Shown: positions 16,460 to 25,384 of the stretch, one piece after another
Layout of the letters: each line of letters begins with the position of its first letter
How positions within the stretch are numbered: the stretch's first letter is position 1
Source: Pseudanabaena sp. FACHB-1998
Lineage (GTDB): Bacteria; Cyanobacteriota; Cyanobacteriia; Pseudanabaenales; Pseudanabaenaceae
Direction: 5' to 3'
DNA length: 63,166 bases
Assembly: GCF_014696355.1 (NCBI RefSeq)
Contig: NZ_JACJQA010000002.1
Coordinates: 1-63,166 of the forward strand
The notes under the pieces: model-generated
What the model was told of the DNA's origin: nothing
Databases searched by the model: none
What the model saw: the letters and a program-made list of their open reading frames with translations, nothing else
Made by a program: the position numbers and the translations under genes

Positions 16460-17542
16460 TTAGTCCGCTTGAGGAGATTGATAATATACGCCACTGCCCT
16501 GATCAGGAACATATATGCAATCTTTTTGGGAAGTAAAAAATGATTTCCAAATCGGAACATTGGAAACTCGGTAATACTTACCTAGAACTGGCTTGATGGC
16601 TTCAGTTGCAGTTTTGAGATGATAGTGAGGAATACCAATAAAGATGTGATGGGCAACGTGAGTGCCAATATTGTGATGAATATTGTTAAAAATGCCATAG
16701 TCGCGATCGATAGTGGAAAGCGCTCCCTTCAGGAAGTACCAATCCTTGCCCCGATACCAAGGAATATCCGCTTCGGTGTGATGCAAATAGGTAACTAGAT
16801 CGAGCCATACTACGAAAACAAGGTAAGGAACGATATAGAACTTAAATAGAAAGAGAAATCCATAGGTGAAACCAAGCCATCCTAAGAAGCCAACCATTGC
16901 TAACCAAAGACTGGTGCTGGTGATGATATCGGTAGTTTCTGATTCGCGGAACAAATCGTTATTAGGAACGAAGTGGGAAGCAGTAGGACGAGCAGGCGAT
17001 CGCTTAAATAGATAGAGAGGATAGGCAAACAACAGGGCATTAAAGCGAATTAGCTTACCGAGCCAATCCATCTCTTTATATTGGGTTTCGGTGACAGGAT
17101 ACCAACTTTCATCGGTGTCAATATTGCCTGTATTTTGGTGGTGAGTGCGGTGACTGATCCGCCAACCATGATAGGGGACAAGAATGGGAATATGGGTCAG
17201 ATGTCCAATGAGGTTATTTAGCCACTTGCTTCGAGAAAAGGAACCATGCCCACAGTCATGCCCAACTACAAAATAAGCCCAAAACATAGTGCCTGCGGCA
17301 AACCAAAAAATTGGATAAAACCACCATGCATCCAAGTATGCAGCAGTGGCGTACAGCCCCACAATAATTGCGGTATCGGCAAAATAATAGGCGAGCGATC
17401 GCCATGGATTAGGAGCAAAACATTCAGTAGGAATAGCGGATTTTACATCTTGGAAGGTAAACGGAAGTTCGGTTTGAGATGTCGAAGATGTATCGGTAAG
17501 CGGATTTTCGAGATTGATCCGATGAATAGTCGTAGACGACAC
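16460..17542 (-). CDS. desB: Acyl-lipid omega-3 fatty acid desaturase DesB
   Basis: 360 residues. It has the three His boxes of membrane desaturases: HDCGHGSF (~94), HRTHHQNTGN (~130), and HNIGTHVAHHIF (~292). The stretch TYLHHTEADIPWYRG and GALSTIDRDYG are typical of the omega-3 (delta-15) enzyme rather than the delta-12 DesA. At least four membrane segments surround the boxes. It introduces the omega-3 double bond into lipid-bound C18 chains, in thylakoid and plasma membrane, and is often induced by cold. The start ATG is followed by a variable, polar N terminus. Confidence 0.9.
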   Translation of the reverse strand: MSSTTIHRINLENPLTDTSSTSQTELPFTFQDVKSAIPTECFAPNPWRSLAYYFADTAIIVGLYATAAYLDAWWFYPIFWFAAGTMFWAYFVVGHDCGHGSFSRSKWLNNLIGHLTHIPILVPYHGWRISHRTHHQNTGNIDTDESWYPVTETQYKEMDWLGKLIRFNALLFAYPLYLFKRSPARPTASHFVPNNDLFRESETTDIITSTSLWLAMVGFLGWLGFTYGFLFLFKFYIVPYLVFVVWLDLVTYLHHTEADIPWYRGKDWYFLKGALSTIDRDYGIFNNIHHNIGTHVAHHIFIGIPHYHLKTATEAIKPVLGKYYRVSNVPIWKSFFTSQKDCIYVPDQGSGVYYQSPQAD

Positions 17543-17573
17543 GTATATTTCCCTGTTGTTAAGAAAAATTAAG

Positions 17574-19022
17574 TTAATTTCTTGATTCTAGCAGTAACTT
17601 GGCTTCTTCCTCAAATCCAAAGTTATTCAGTAAAAAAGCCCAACGATCGCCTTTTACTCGAATATAAGCTTGCATTTGCGCGATTGCTCTTTGATCCCCA
17701 TTTTGTAGTTTTAGTTTTTGGGAGTCCTTTGGTGAATCCTTTAAATTGCAAATTTCATAATCAAAGGGTGTCCGCCAAACTAGATTTCCTGCACGATGCA
17801 GTAGTCCTAGGGCGATCGCTGCATCAGGGTACATCTTCGCCACATCAGCAAAATTTCCTTGGCGCGGTAACTTAGGTAATAGGGCTAGCGCTTGCTGCCG
17901 CAGCTTTTGCTGCTGTTGCAAGAAAAAATTTGCCCTTTGGCGATCGCCATCATCTAATAAACCCGTTGGCTCACTCACCAACATCAACGCCTCCGCAGGT
18001 TGATCATCCCGTCCCGCTCGTCCTATTTCTTGGATATATTCAGAGAGGGTTAAAGGCGGATGAAAATGTAGAACCCAACGGGTATCAGGCTTGTTAATGC
18101 CGAGTCCAAAGGCGGAAGTGCAGATCACGAAAGGGAATTGATTAGTTAGCCACATCTGCTCAATTTGGCGGCGCTCTTGGGGCGGCAGTCCCGCATGATA
18201 GGCAGCAGTTTTGAGAGACTTTTGCCGTAACCATGTGGCTAATTCTTCGGCATCACGACGGCTACGCACATAAATTAAGCCCGATTTGCCTTGGCGATCG
18301 CTAATAAATTTTAAGGTTTTGGCTTTGCGTCCTGCGGGAGTCCAAGCAATTTCCACATTCAGACTGAGGTGGGGACGGTAGGGGCTAGTGCGGACAAGTT
18401 TGGGATTTTGCAGATCTAAGCAACTTTGTAATTCGGCAGTCGCTTCGCGATCGGCGGTTGCGGTAAATGCAGCGATCGCAATGGGGGGATGATGATCGGG
18501 CTTATGCGATCGCAAAGCCTGACGGACTGCACCTAAGCGGCGATAGCTAGGACGAAAAGTATCGCCCCACTGCACTAAACAATGAGCCTCATCGAGCATT
18601 ATTCCTGTGATTTTGAGTTGGCGATCGCATAGCTTTTCCCACACTGGCTGACTGAGCAAAGTTTCAGGAGAAATATAAAGCAACCGAGTATGCGCTAGAT
18701 TTTTGAATACTTCCCGTCGTGCTATTTGCGATAAATTACTATGTAAGCAAGCGGCTGGCAAATTCCGAGACTGCAAGTCCCTCACTTGATCTTCCATTAA
18801 TGCGAGTAATGGCGAAATAACCAGAGTCAAACCCTCCTTTAAGATGGCTGGTAGCTGAAAACAAATAGACTTTCCCCCACCTGTAGCCATAATTGCCAAA
18901 CTATCTTGTCCCTGCAAAAGGCTAGTTACAATTTCCCGTTGAGTTGTCCTTAAATCTTCGTATCCCCATACCTTTTGGAATATCTGTTTAACGTTTTCCC
19001 ATTCTGAAAATGTCTCGCCCAT
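17574..19022 (-). CDS. recQ: RecQ-family ATP-dependent DNA helicase
   Basis: The ATG at 19022 (MGETFSEWENVKQIFQ) is preferred; a GTG at 19061 would read through a palindrome. About 482 residues. RecQ motifs in order: FGY-like motif 0 (VWGYEDLRTTQREIV), motif I MATGGGKSICFQLP, motif II LDEAHCLVQWG, and motif III FTATAD. Motif V-VI follows (CTSAFGLGINKPDTRWVLHF, QEIGRAGRDDQPAEA). The C-terminal region is short and lacks an obvious HRDC domain or zinc-binding RQC cysteines. It unwinds DNA 3'-5' in repair and fork processing. Confidence 0.9.
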   Translation of the reverse strand: MGETFSEWENVKQIFQKVWGYEDLRTTQREIVTSLLQGQDSLAIMATGGGKSICFQLPAILKEGLTLVISPLLALMEDQVRDLQSRNLPAACLHSNLSQIARREVFKNLAHTRLLYISPETLLSQPVWEKLCDRQLKITGIMLDEAHCLVQWGDTFRPSYRRLGAVRQALRSHKPDHHPPIAIAAFTATADREATAELQSCLDLQNPKLVRTSPYRPHLSLNVEIAWTPAGRKAKTLKFISDRQGKSGLIYVRSRRDAEELATWLRQKSLKTAAYHAGLPPQERRQIEQMWLTNQFPFVICTSAFGLGINKPDTRWVLHFHPPLTLSEYIQEIGRAGRDDQPAEALMLVSEPTGLLDDGDRQRANFFLQQQQKLRQQALALLPKLPRQGNFADVAKMYPDAAIALGLLHRAGNLVWRTPFDYEICNLKDSPKDSQKLKLQNGDQRAIAQMQAYIRVKGDRWAFLLNNFGFEEEAKLLLESRN

Positions 19023-19047
19023 CTGAAATAACCATATTTTCTTTACA

Positions 19048-19086
19048 TTAAGATATATCACTTGCTGGCAAAGTGATATATCTTAA
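19048..19086. repeat. Palindrome over the alternative recQ start
   Basis: 16-bp arms TTAAGATATATCACTT around GCTGGCA. It covers the possible GTG start at 19061, supporting the ATG at 19022. Confidence 0.7.
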
Positions 19087-19117
19087 AACACAAATTGGCT
19101 AAGCCATTTTGTGTTTT
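19085..19117. repeat. Palindrome, ACAAAxTGGC subclass, TAA loop
   Basis: AAAACACAAATTGGC-TAA-GCCATTTTGTGTTTT, one mismatch. It is followed by the GACTGGGAAGGGAGTA tail at 19127. Confidence 0.75.
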
Positions 19118-19883
19118 TAAAACCCTGACTGGGAAGGGAGTAGTAAAAGCAACTATAACTCTAATAGACAATGCTTGATGTATTATCTATTTCATGTATT
19201 TTCTAGTATTAAGAGTTTAGAGACTAGTAATCCGAATTAATCTGCAAGATTTATTAAGAGAGATTGGTACTAGTTAAAATGAGTTGGCTGACAAGGAAAG
19301 ATCATCTTAAGCTATTTATATTTTATTGTTAGGCTTGCTAGGTAAAAGAGCGTAAGCCCTTTATCAAGACAATGTGCTAGCCTGAAGTGCTATCTACAAC
19401 TAATTTAGTATAGCAATCCTAAAGGATTTAAGAGAGTGCGCTTCTTCTTCGCGCCCCCCTCAAATCCTTTAATTTCACAAACAAAATAGAATTGCTATAT
19501 TGCTATATGTATTGTTAATTACCAATATTTATTTAGAGATTTTAAAATCAAGAAAAACAAGAAAAATCCTTATTTATCTTGATTCTGAAGCTAAATATTG
19601 CCACATTAGAGATAATTGGGATAAGGTAGTTAACGGAGTCAGAATTTAGACATATCAGAGCCACACTTACATAATAAATTTATATACAGCTTCGGACAAC
19701 GCTTTTTTAACTGCGTCTGGCAAATTATCGCCACGCAAAAACAATCTCAATGGGGTTTTAGGCTTTCGCATTGTGGCAGTCAGCGTAAAAAGTGTGGTAA
19801 TTATGTTATTTATCTTAAAAAGCAAACCCATTGGATTATCAAGATTAAGTGCTTAAATCTCGTTTTAAAGGAAATCTGTTCAG
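19118..19883. other. Long intergenic stretch before the FHA-GGDEF-EAL gene
   Basis: About 770 bases with no convincing gene. It contains the CTGGGAAGGGAGTA motif, a 91-bp inverted-repeat element (19409-19499), and a stretch at ~19680-19850. The last encodes KNNLNGVLGFRIVAVS, which faintly resembles the end of a formylglycine-enzyme-like (SUMF1) domain. The rest is AT-rich; the promoter of the downstream gene should lie near its right end. Confidence 0.5.
19409..19499. repeat. Inverted-repeat element, TATAGCAAT ends
   Basis: 9-bp termini TATAGCAAT/ATTGCTATA. An inner pair AAAGGATTTaAG/AAATCCTTT also folds. It is MITE-like in size (91 bp) and has no coding capacity. Confidence 0.55.
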
Positions 19884-19913
19884 GTGAGATCAAAAGAGTC
19901 ATCCACTCTTGCT

Positions 19914-22052
19914 ATGAAAGAGATGCTTCATCACGTACTAACGGTTGAAGATCCTAAGGGATTTCGTAATTTTCTGCTTCATAACATGACCTATTCGATG
20001 GGGCGTAGTTTAAATAACTCGATTATTCTTCGCTCTAATCTTGTATCTCGACAACATGCAACTCTTCTGGCAGTCGCACATCCGAGCAATGGCTCATATT
20101 TCTTTCGTCTTATTGATGGAAATCTCAATGGCGATCGCAGTACCAATGGGATTCTTATTAATGGGAAAAAGCGGTTTTCTCATATCTTGTCCCACGGCGA
20201 TGAAATCATCTTTAGTAAAGACACTAAGGTTGTTTATCAAGTTATTAGTACAATTTCTAGCGCCCGCAAAAATAAAAACCTCAAAAATAATGCTTTTGAT
20301 AATAGTAATTACCTAACAAACAATCAACAATCTAACCAAGGTTTACCAGCAGAAAATTTAGTTAAGATATCAAGCTTACAAACTATTTTAGAAGCAGATT
20401 TACCTGCACATGTGCGGGAAACGATTAATCAATTTACAACTACTCCAGAGTTAAATCCTCAACCAATTCTGGAATTAAACCTTGTAGGAAGATTACTATA
20501 TCTAAATCCTGCGGCTCTCAATAAGTTTCCTGATCTTGATGAAAAAGGAATTAATCATCCTCTATTACAGGAACTATTAATTCAATTAGTTCCCCTAGTT
20601 AATCCTGTATGCAATTTTTTTGTCAGGGAAATTGAGTTTGAAGATAAAGTATTTGAAGAAATTATTCACTTCATGCCCAATGAAGTAATTCGCCTACACA
20701 TATCAGATATTACGAAACAAAAGAATGCTGAAGCTGTTATTTCCTATCAAATTCATCACGATTTATTGACAGGATTACCAAATCGCAAGTACTTGCATGA
20801 CTATTTGATGGAAACCGTTAAAAGCTCAGAAGATCCGCAGCAAAGATTTGCAATTTTATTTCTTGATATTGATCGCTTTAAATTGATTAATGATTCTCTA
20901 GGTCATCATATTGGCGACTTGTTATTAAAAGCTGTAAGCGATCGCCTGAAAAATTTAATCCAAAGTAATGATTTATTAGTGCGTTGGGGAGCCGATGAAT
21001 TTGCGATGGTCATCAAGTTAGTGCAATCCCTTGATGCCGTTACCCAAATAGCGGAAGCGATGATTCAATCATTGAATCTGCCCTTTGTCTGTGATGGAAA
21101 TGAGTTGCATATTACCACCAGTATAGGCGCGAGTATTTATCCCGATCATAATACTGAGGTGGAAGGACTGATTCATAATGCGGATATGGCGATGTATCGC
21201 GCTAAGGAAGAGGGACGCAATAGTTTTCAGTTTTATATTCCCAATATGCAGGAGCAAAGTTTCCAACGATTGGTAATGGAAAACCATTTGCGACGAGCTT
21301 TAGAAAATGAAGAGTTGATCGCCTATTACCAACCTCAAGTGGATCTCGCTTCAGGCAAGATTGTGGGATTAGAAGTATTGCTACGGTGGAAACACGTTAC
21401 TTTAGGTTCGGTATCTCCTAGTAAATTTATTCCTTTAGCCGAAGAAACGGGATTAATAATTGCCATTGGTAATTGGGTATTACGGCATACTTGTTTACAG
21501 GCGATCGCTTGGCAAAATATGGGCTTAGCACCCATTCAAATTGGGGTAAATTTATCGATTAAACAACTCCAACAAAAAAACTTTTTAGAATCCTTGCAGC
21601 AAATTATCGAAGAAACAAATTTTGATCCTCATTATTTGGAATTAGAAATTACTGAAGGAATAATGATGGACAATATGCAGGAGAAGATTCAAATGCTGAA
21701 TCAATTCCGCAAGATGGGAATTCAGCTATCGGTCGATGATTTTGGGACTGGCTTTTGTAACCTTAGTTATCTCAAAAATCTACCCCTTGATACGCTCAAA
21801 ATAGATCGCTCATTTATTGAATACATTACTCATAAAGAACGCGATCGCGCCATTGTCTCCTATCTCATTAGTTTGTCCCATAGTCTTAATTTGAAAGTCA
21901 TCGCGGAAGGTGTGGAAACCAGAGAGCAAGCGGATTTGTTAAAGTCCCTAGGATGCGATCGCATTCAAGGCTATTTTTTCCATAAAGCCTTGCCAGCCGA
22001 TGAGATTGAGGCTTTATTAAGAGCGCAGGCTGTTACTCAACCTAATGAATAA
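19914..22052 (+). CDS. FHA-GGDEF-EAL cyclic-di-GMP enzyme
   Basis: About 712 residues from ATG 19914; a GTG at 19884 would add 10. The FHA domain comes first: MGRSLNNSIILRSNLVSRQHA and TNGILINGKKR, with the phosphothreonine-binding R, S and N. A PAS-like linker follows. GGDEF is degenerate: the signature reads RWGADEF. EAL looks active: EVLLRW, the VNLSIKQ Asn, LELEITEG, DDFGTG, LKIDRSF and IAEGVET are all there. I infer mainly phosphodiesterase activity, tuned by phosphoprotein binding through FHA. No kinase is adjacent. Confidence 0.88.
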   Translation: MKEMLHHVLTVEDPKGFRNFLLHNMTYSMGRSLNNSIILRSNLVSRQHATLLAVAHPSNGSYFFRLIDGNLNGDRSTNGILINGKKRFSHILSHGDEIIFSKDTKVVYQVISTISSARKNKNLKNNAFDNSNYLTNNQQSNQGLPAENLVKISSLQTILEADLPAHVRETINQFTTTPELNPQPILELNLVGRLLYLNPAALNKFPDLDEKGINHPLLQELLIQLVPLVNPVCNFFVREIEFEDKVFEEIIHFMPNEVIRLHISDITKQKNAEAVISYQIHHDLLTGLPNRKYLHDYLMETVKSSEDPQQRFAILFLDIDRFKLINDSLGHHIGDLLLKAVSDRLKNLIQSNDLLVRWGADEFAMVIKLVQSLDAVTQIAEAMIQSLNLPFVCDGNELHITTSIGASIYPDHNTEVEGLIHNADMAMYRAKEEGRNSFQFYIPNMQEQSFQRLVMENHLRRALENEELIAYYQPQVDLASGKIVGLEVLLRWKHVTLGSVSPSKFIPLAEETGLIIAIGNWVLRHTCLQAIAWQNMGLAPIQIGVNLSIKQLQQKNFLESLQQIIEETNFDPHYLELEITEGIMMDNMQEKIQMLNQFRKMGIQLSVDDFGTGFCNLSYLKNLPLDTLKIDRSFIEYITHKERDRAIVSYLISLSHSLNLKVIAEGVETREQADLLKSLGCDRIQGYFFHKALPADEIEALLRAQAVTQPNE

Positions 22053-22085
22053 TTCAGCGCTTCGCGCTTGCTGGAAATCTCATAA

Positions 22086-22118
22086 ATAAAAAAAGATTGC
22101 GAAGCAATCTTTTTTTAT
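22086..22118. terminator. Bidirectional terminator, GAA loop
   Basis: ATAAAAAAAGATTGC-GAA-GCAATCTTTTTTTAT, a perfect 15-bp stem with A and T runs on both sides, between convergent genes. Confidence 0.88.
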
Positions 22119-22153
22119 GAATAGTTGCAGCGCTTTGTGCTGCAACTATTCAT
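22117..22153. repeat. Palindrome abutting the M61 stop codon
   Basis: 15-bp perfect arms ATGAATAGTTGCAGC around GCTTTGT; the right arm enters the stop codon at 22153. Confidence 0.85.
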
Positions 22154-23952
22154 TAGGTTAACCATAGTCTCAGGTTTAGCTCTTGACTGGGGGAAGCATT
22201 GGGTATTTGAGCAATCTCAAAATGACTCACCATCGGTTCTTGTAAAGTCACTTTCACAGTGCGTAAGAGATCTTGTTGAAAAATAGTTACCTCGATCGCC
22301 TCGCCTATGGCAAAATCTCGCAACCTTTCGTTAAGCCCCTCGGCGGTAACCCGAATACCTGCGATCGCTAATAAAATATCCCCTGCACTAATACCTGCTT
22401 TTTGAGCAGGGGAACCGAACTCGACCTTCTCAACTTCCGTAACTCCACTTTTAGACTTAGGAGTAATTCCCATAAAGGGAATATCATGACGAGAGGCGCG
22501 TAGCTCTAGCCCAAAGGGTTCCAGATAATAGTTATAGTCAAGATCCTTAGTGCCATAAAGATAATCCTTCCAGAAGCCCGAAAGATCTACTCCTGCTACA
22601 TTTTCGATAACTTCATGGAGTTCATCTTCGCTAAAACCAATTTCTGGCTTACCAAAGCGTTCCCACATAATTTGCATCACCCGATCTAGCGATCGCAAAT
22701 TGTTAGACTTATCGCGAATAATCAAATCTAACAGCATTGACACTAGCTCACCCTTAAGATAATAGGAAATCTGGCTGTTGTGGGTATTTGCATCAGGACG
22801 ATAGAGCTTAATCCATGTATCAAAGCTAGATTCATAAAGAGGTTGCACATTGCGTCCAAAGGTAGTTTGGAGTCTCGTAATACTCTTGCTAACAAGTTTG
22901 AGATAATGCTTAGCATCATAAAGCTTTGCCCGAAGCGGAAAAATTTGATCGTAATAGCTAGTCGTTCCTTCGCTAAACCAAAGGGAACTTGTATAGTTCT
23001 CATGGTCATAATCAAAGGTTTCTAGAGCCTTAGGTCGAATCCTTTTTACATTCCAAGTATGGAAAAACTCATGAGCCACGAGATTAATAAATTGTAGATA
23101 GCTTTCTTCTTTACGGAATCCGAGACGATTGTATAAAAGTACGGTGCAGTCTTTATGCTCTAAGCCACCAAAGCCATTGCTCGCATGGAGAATAAAGTCA
23201 TAGTGGTCATAGGGCAGTCCTCCAAATATTTCTGCTTCTACCGCCACGATTGCCGCCGTATCTCGGATAACCCGTTGCATATCCGCATTATGTTGCCCCC
23301 AAACCACAAAGCTATGGGGTTTATCGAGAACTTGAAACTCATGGCGATCGTGAATTCCCATCTCAAAGGGACTATCTACGAGGGTATCAAAATCCTTAGC
23401 ATAGAAGCAATGTGGATTAGGCGTAGCTGGTAAAGCTGTTGCGATTTTCCATTGGGCGTTAGGTAAGGTAACTTCCACTTGATATCCCTGATGCAGATAT
23501 TCAGGAACATACATAAACACAGCCGCACCTGTAAAAAAGGCATGGGTACGATCAATGTGATTAGTCCGCACCGTGAGTTCATTACAAAAAATGCGATAGC
23601 GAATTTTGATCGGCGAATTAATGGTTGAACTAGTTGAATTATTTGGGCGATCGCCACACTTCACCCGCCAATGATTTTTACTAATTTTTTGCCATGGTAG
23701 AGATTCCCCTTGATCAGCGATCGCTGTAAAGTCTTGCAAATTTTTGGCATATTCCCTTACTAAATAAGACCCAGGAGTCCAAACGGGCAGTTTCAGATCA
23801 AGAGAATCCGCGCACCAATCAGCGATCGTTAGTTCGACTTGTAACAAATGATTTTCTGGCTCAGGAATTGATAGGCGATAGGTAAATTGGTTTTGAGAAA
23901 TATTACCTACTTTTTGTGAATCCATCATTTTTTGCTTAACCCTGCTCAGCAA
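22153..23952 (-). CDS. M61-family metallopeptidase with C-terminal PDZ
   Basis: 599 residues. The N-terminal beta-rich domain (YRLSIPEPENHLLQVEL...) is followed by the zinc site VAHEFFHTWNVKRIRP (~295; HExxH), a downstream Glu in LWFSEGTTSYYD, and a C-terminal PDZ region (VEFGSPAQKAGISAGDILLAIAGI, ~505-530). This is the architecture of M61 glycyl aminopeptidases. The substrate in cyanobacteria is unknown. No clear signal peptide is seen, so it may be cytoplasmic. Start at 23952 or a downstream ATG (MMDSQKVG). Confidence 0.9.
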   Translation of the reverse strand: MLSRVKQKMMDSQKVGNISQNQFTYRLSIPEPENHLLQVELTIADWCADSLDLKLPVWTPGSYLVREYAKNLQDFTAIADQGESLPWQKISKNHWRVKCGDRPNNSTSSTINSPIKIRYRIFCNELTVRTNHIDRTHAFFTGAAVFMYVPEYLHQGYQVEVTLPNAQWKIATALPATPNPHCFYAKDFDTLVDSPFEMGIHDRHEFQVLDKPHSFVVWGQHNADMQRVIRDTAAIVAVEAEIFGGLPYDHYDFILHASNGFGGLEHKDCTVLLYNRLGFRKEESYLQFINLVAHEFFHTWNVKRIRPKALETFDYDHENYTSSLWFSEGTTSYYDQIFPLRAKLYDAKHYLKLVSKSITRLQTTFGRNVQPLYESSFDTWIKLYRPDANTHNSQISYYLKGELVSMLLDLIIRDKSNNLRSLDRVMQIMWERFGKPEIGFSEDELHEVIENVAGVDLSGFWKDYLYGTKDLDYNYYLEPFGLELRASRHDIPFMGITPKSKSGVTEVEKVEFGSPAQKAGISAGDILLAIAGIRVTAEGLNERLRDFAIGEAIEVTIFQQDLLRTVKVTLQEPMVSHFEIAQIPNASPSQELNLRLWLT

Positions 23953-24058
23953 TGCTTATATAGTGGTTTTCAAATAAATGTATATTCATCTGAAAATCGC
24001 TATAGCTAATATATCAGCAGATCCCTACGATCTCCATCATTCACACGCCCAGTCAAAT

Positions 24059-24113
24059 AAATAACCGATTTTGTAGAGCCTGACAAAGTCAGGCTCTACA
24101 AAATCGGTTATTT
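24059..24113. repeat. Perfect palindrome, 26-bp arms, AAA loop
   Basis: AAATAACCGATTTTGTAGAG outer stem, CTGAC-AAA-GTCAG core, followed by TACTCCCTTCCCAGTA. Confidence 0.88.
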
Positions 24114-24131
24114 ACTCCCTTCCCAGTATAA

Positions 24132-24186
24132 AAAACCCAAGAAGTGAGTGGCGGCGCGAAGCGCCGCCACTCACTTCTTGGGTTTT
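24132..24186. repeat. Perfect palindrome, 26-bp arms, GAA loop, AAAACCC subclass
   Basis: AAAACCCAAGAAGTGAGT with GGCGGCGC-GAA-GCGCCGCC core. Confidence 0.88.
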
Positions 24187-24218
24187 GTTTTTTCTTAATG
24201 CAAGTGACAACAGTTATA

Positions 24219-24360
24219 AGAGCGTGTTTGAGAAGTCTCCTATCTAGCATAAATTTCTGCTTTTACCCCCCTTAATCCCCCCTTTGAAAGGGGGGAAACT
24301 TGAATCCTCCCCCTTTCAAGGGGGAGTTAGAGGGGGTAAAAAACTTCTCAAACACGCTCT
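24219..24360. mobile_element. MITE-like element with 17-bp terminal inverted repeats
   Basis: Termini AGAGCGTGTTTGAGAAG and its complement enclose 108 bases. Two internal G/C-run palindromes (CCCCCCTTTGAAAGGGGGG and CCCCCTTTCAAGGGGG) lie within. It encodes nothing. No clear target duplication was seen. Size and structure fit a non-autonomous element. Confidence 0.7.
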
Positions 24361-24407
24361 AACTTTAAATCTTCAGCAAGCATTGCTTTTAAAAGATTGA
24401 AAGCAAA

Positions 24408-24427
24408 CAAGGGGCTTAAGCCCCTTG
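24408..24427. repeat. Short perfect palindrome 3' of the ferritin-like gene
   Basis: CAAGGGGCTTAAGCCCCTTG, 20 bases; the centre is TTAA. Confidence 0.7.
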
Positions 24428-24438
24428 CCTCGCGATTA

Positions 24439-25326
24439 TTAATGAGTTCCTGCCTTCTGGGCTGTGTCTTTGAGATTGGCATTAAAGAACATGGGAATGA
24501 ACTTCTCCACAAAAGAAGAAGGATCTTTGTCCCATGCTTTCTTGAATATATCGATCCGAGTCTTTTGTAACTCAGAAGAGAATAAAGTCTCAGGGAGTTG
24601 ATTGAGCAAATATTGAGGACGTTCCCATAGAGGAAGGGTTTCAGAAATCTTCAATAAATTCTCAAGGCGGCGCACTTCTGCACCAGCGAGAACATCCATT
24701 CCTGACTCAAACGCAGCATGTTCGATCGCTACATATTTACGCTTCGCAGCATCAACCTTGGCATAATGCGCTTCACTCTTTTTCGCAATCTCTCCAAGCT
24801 TGCGATTACCCCAACGCACATGAGCCGCTTCTTCAGGAAGAATCTTCTCAATGGTTTCGCGAATCTTGACGTTTTCGGGAGTTTGCTCAACTTTCTTGAG
24901 AGAGCGAATATGGGCGGCGAAATATTCACAACCACGCTTTTCGGCGACATTGATTCCCGCCAAGGCATCAATCACAAAATCCTCAGGATTGGAAGAGACT
25001 TCGTACTTGCTCAAGCGGTTAAATTCATCAATATATAAATTGCCATCGGGTGTACCGATCTCTTCGCCAAGCTCATACAGCAAATCAGTTAACCAAGCTG
25101 CATGACGGGCTTCATCCGAAACATGATGTGATAGATCTTGAATTAGCTCACGAGGCTTGCCATTGAGAAATTCCATCAGTCCAGTCAAATCTTTGCAACT
25201 ACGCTGTTCGCTAAAGCGATAGCGATTTAAGGTGGTCATGTGGACTTCGCGCTGACGCACTACATTATCGAGAATGTCTTCAGCACTGAGTTGACCGCGA
25301 AATTTACGGGGATATGCAACAGTCAT
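24439..25326 (-). CDS. Ferritin-like diiron-fold protein
   Basis: 295 residues, almost all helical. Candidate metal ligands occur in pairs: QREVH (~30), DEARHAAW (~72-79) with ExxH, NVAEKRGCEYF (~125), and PEEAAHVRW (~164-172) with a second ExxH. Two such four-helix ligand pairs are the hallmark of the ferritin-like superfamily (MiaE, rubrerythrin and others). I cannot assign the exact subfamily. It is soluble and single-gene. The start ATG has MTVAYPRKFRGQL. Function unknown, perhaps an oxygenase or iron-dependent redox protein. Confidence 0.6.
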   Translation of the reverse strand: MTVAYPRKFRGQLSAEDILDNVVRQREVHMTTLNRYRFSEQRSCKDLTGLMEFLNGKPRELIQDLSHHVSDEARHAAWLTDLLYELGEEIGTPDGNLYIDEFNRLSKYEVSSNPEDFVIDALAGINVAEKRGCEYFAAHIRSLKKVEQTPENVKIRETIEKILPEEAAHVRWGNRKLGEIAKKSEAHYAKVDAAKRKYVAIEHAAFESGMDVLAGAEVRRLENLLKISETLPLWERPQYLLNQLPETLFSSELQKTRIDIFKKAWDKDPSSFVEKFIPMFFNANLKDTAQKAGTH

Positions 25327-25384
25327 TTTATAAACCTAGATAATAAATACCTAAGCCAATTTTAGTCCTAATTTGTAAAGAAGT

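Larger units (their letters stand above)
22039..22159. repeat. Inverted repeat joining two convergent gene ends
   Basis: AACCTAATGAATAATTCAGC at the end of the GGDEF-EAL gene (22039-22058) reappears, inverted and with small differences, at the end of the M61 gene (22139-22159). Both stop codons lie in the repeat. Confidence 0.7.
23953..24438. other. Repeat-dense intergenic region
   Basis: 486 bases holding four inverted-repeat elements in tandem (24059, 24132, 24219, 24408) and no gene. A CTGGGAAGGGAGTA copy, inverted, lies between the first two. Confidence 0.7.

Noticed and set aside
19680-19850. Possible end of a SUMF1/formylglycine-enzyme-like gene (KNNLNGVLGFRIVAVS)
   Set aside because: Only ~15 residues resemble the family and there is no upstream frame to support it; kept as a weak note, not a feature.
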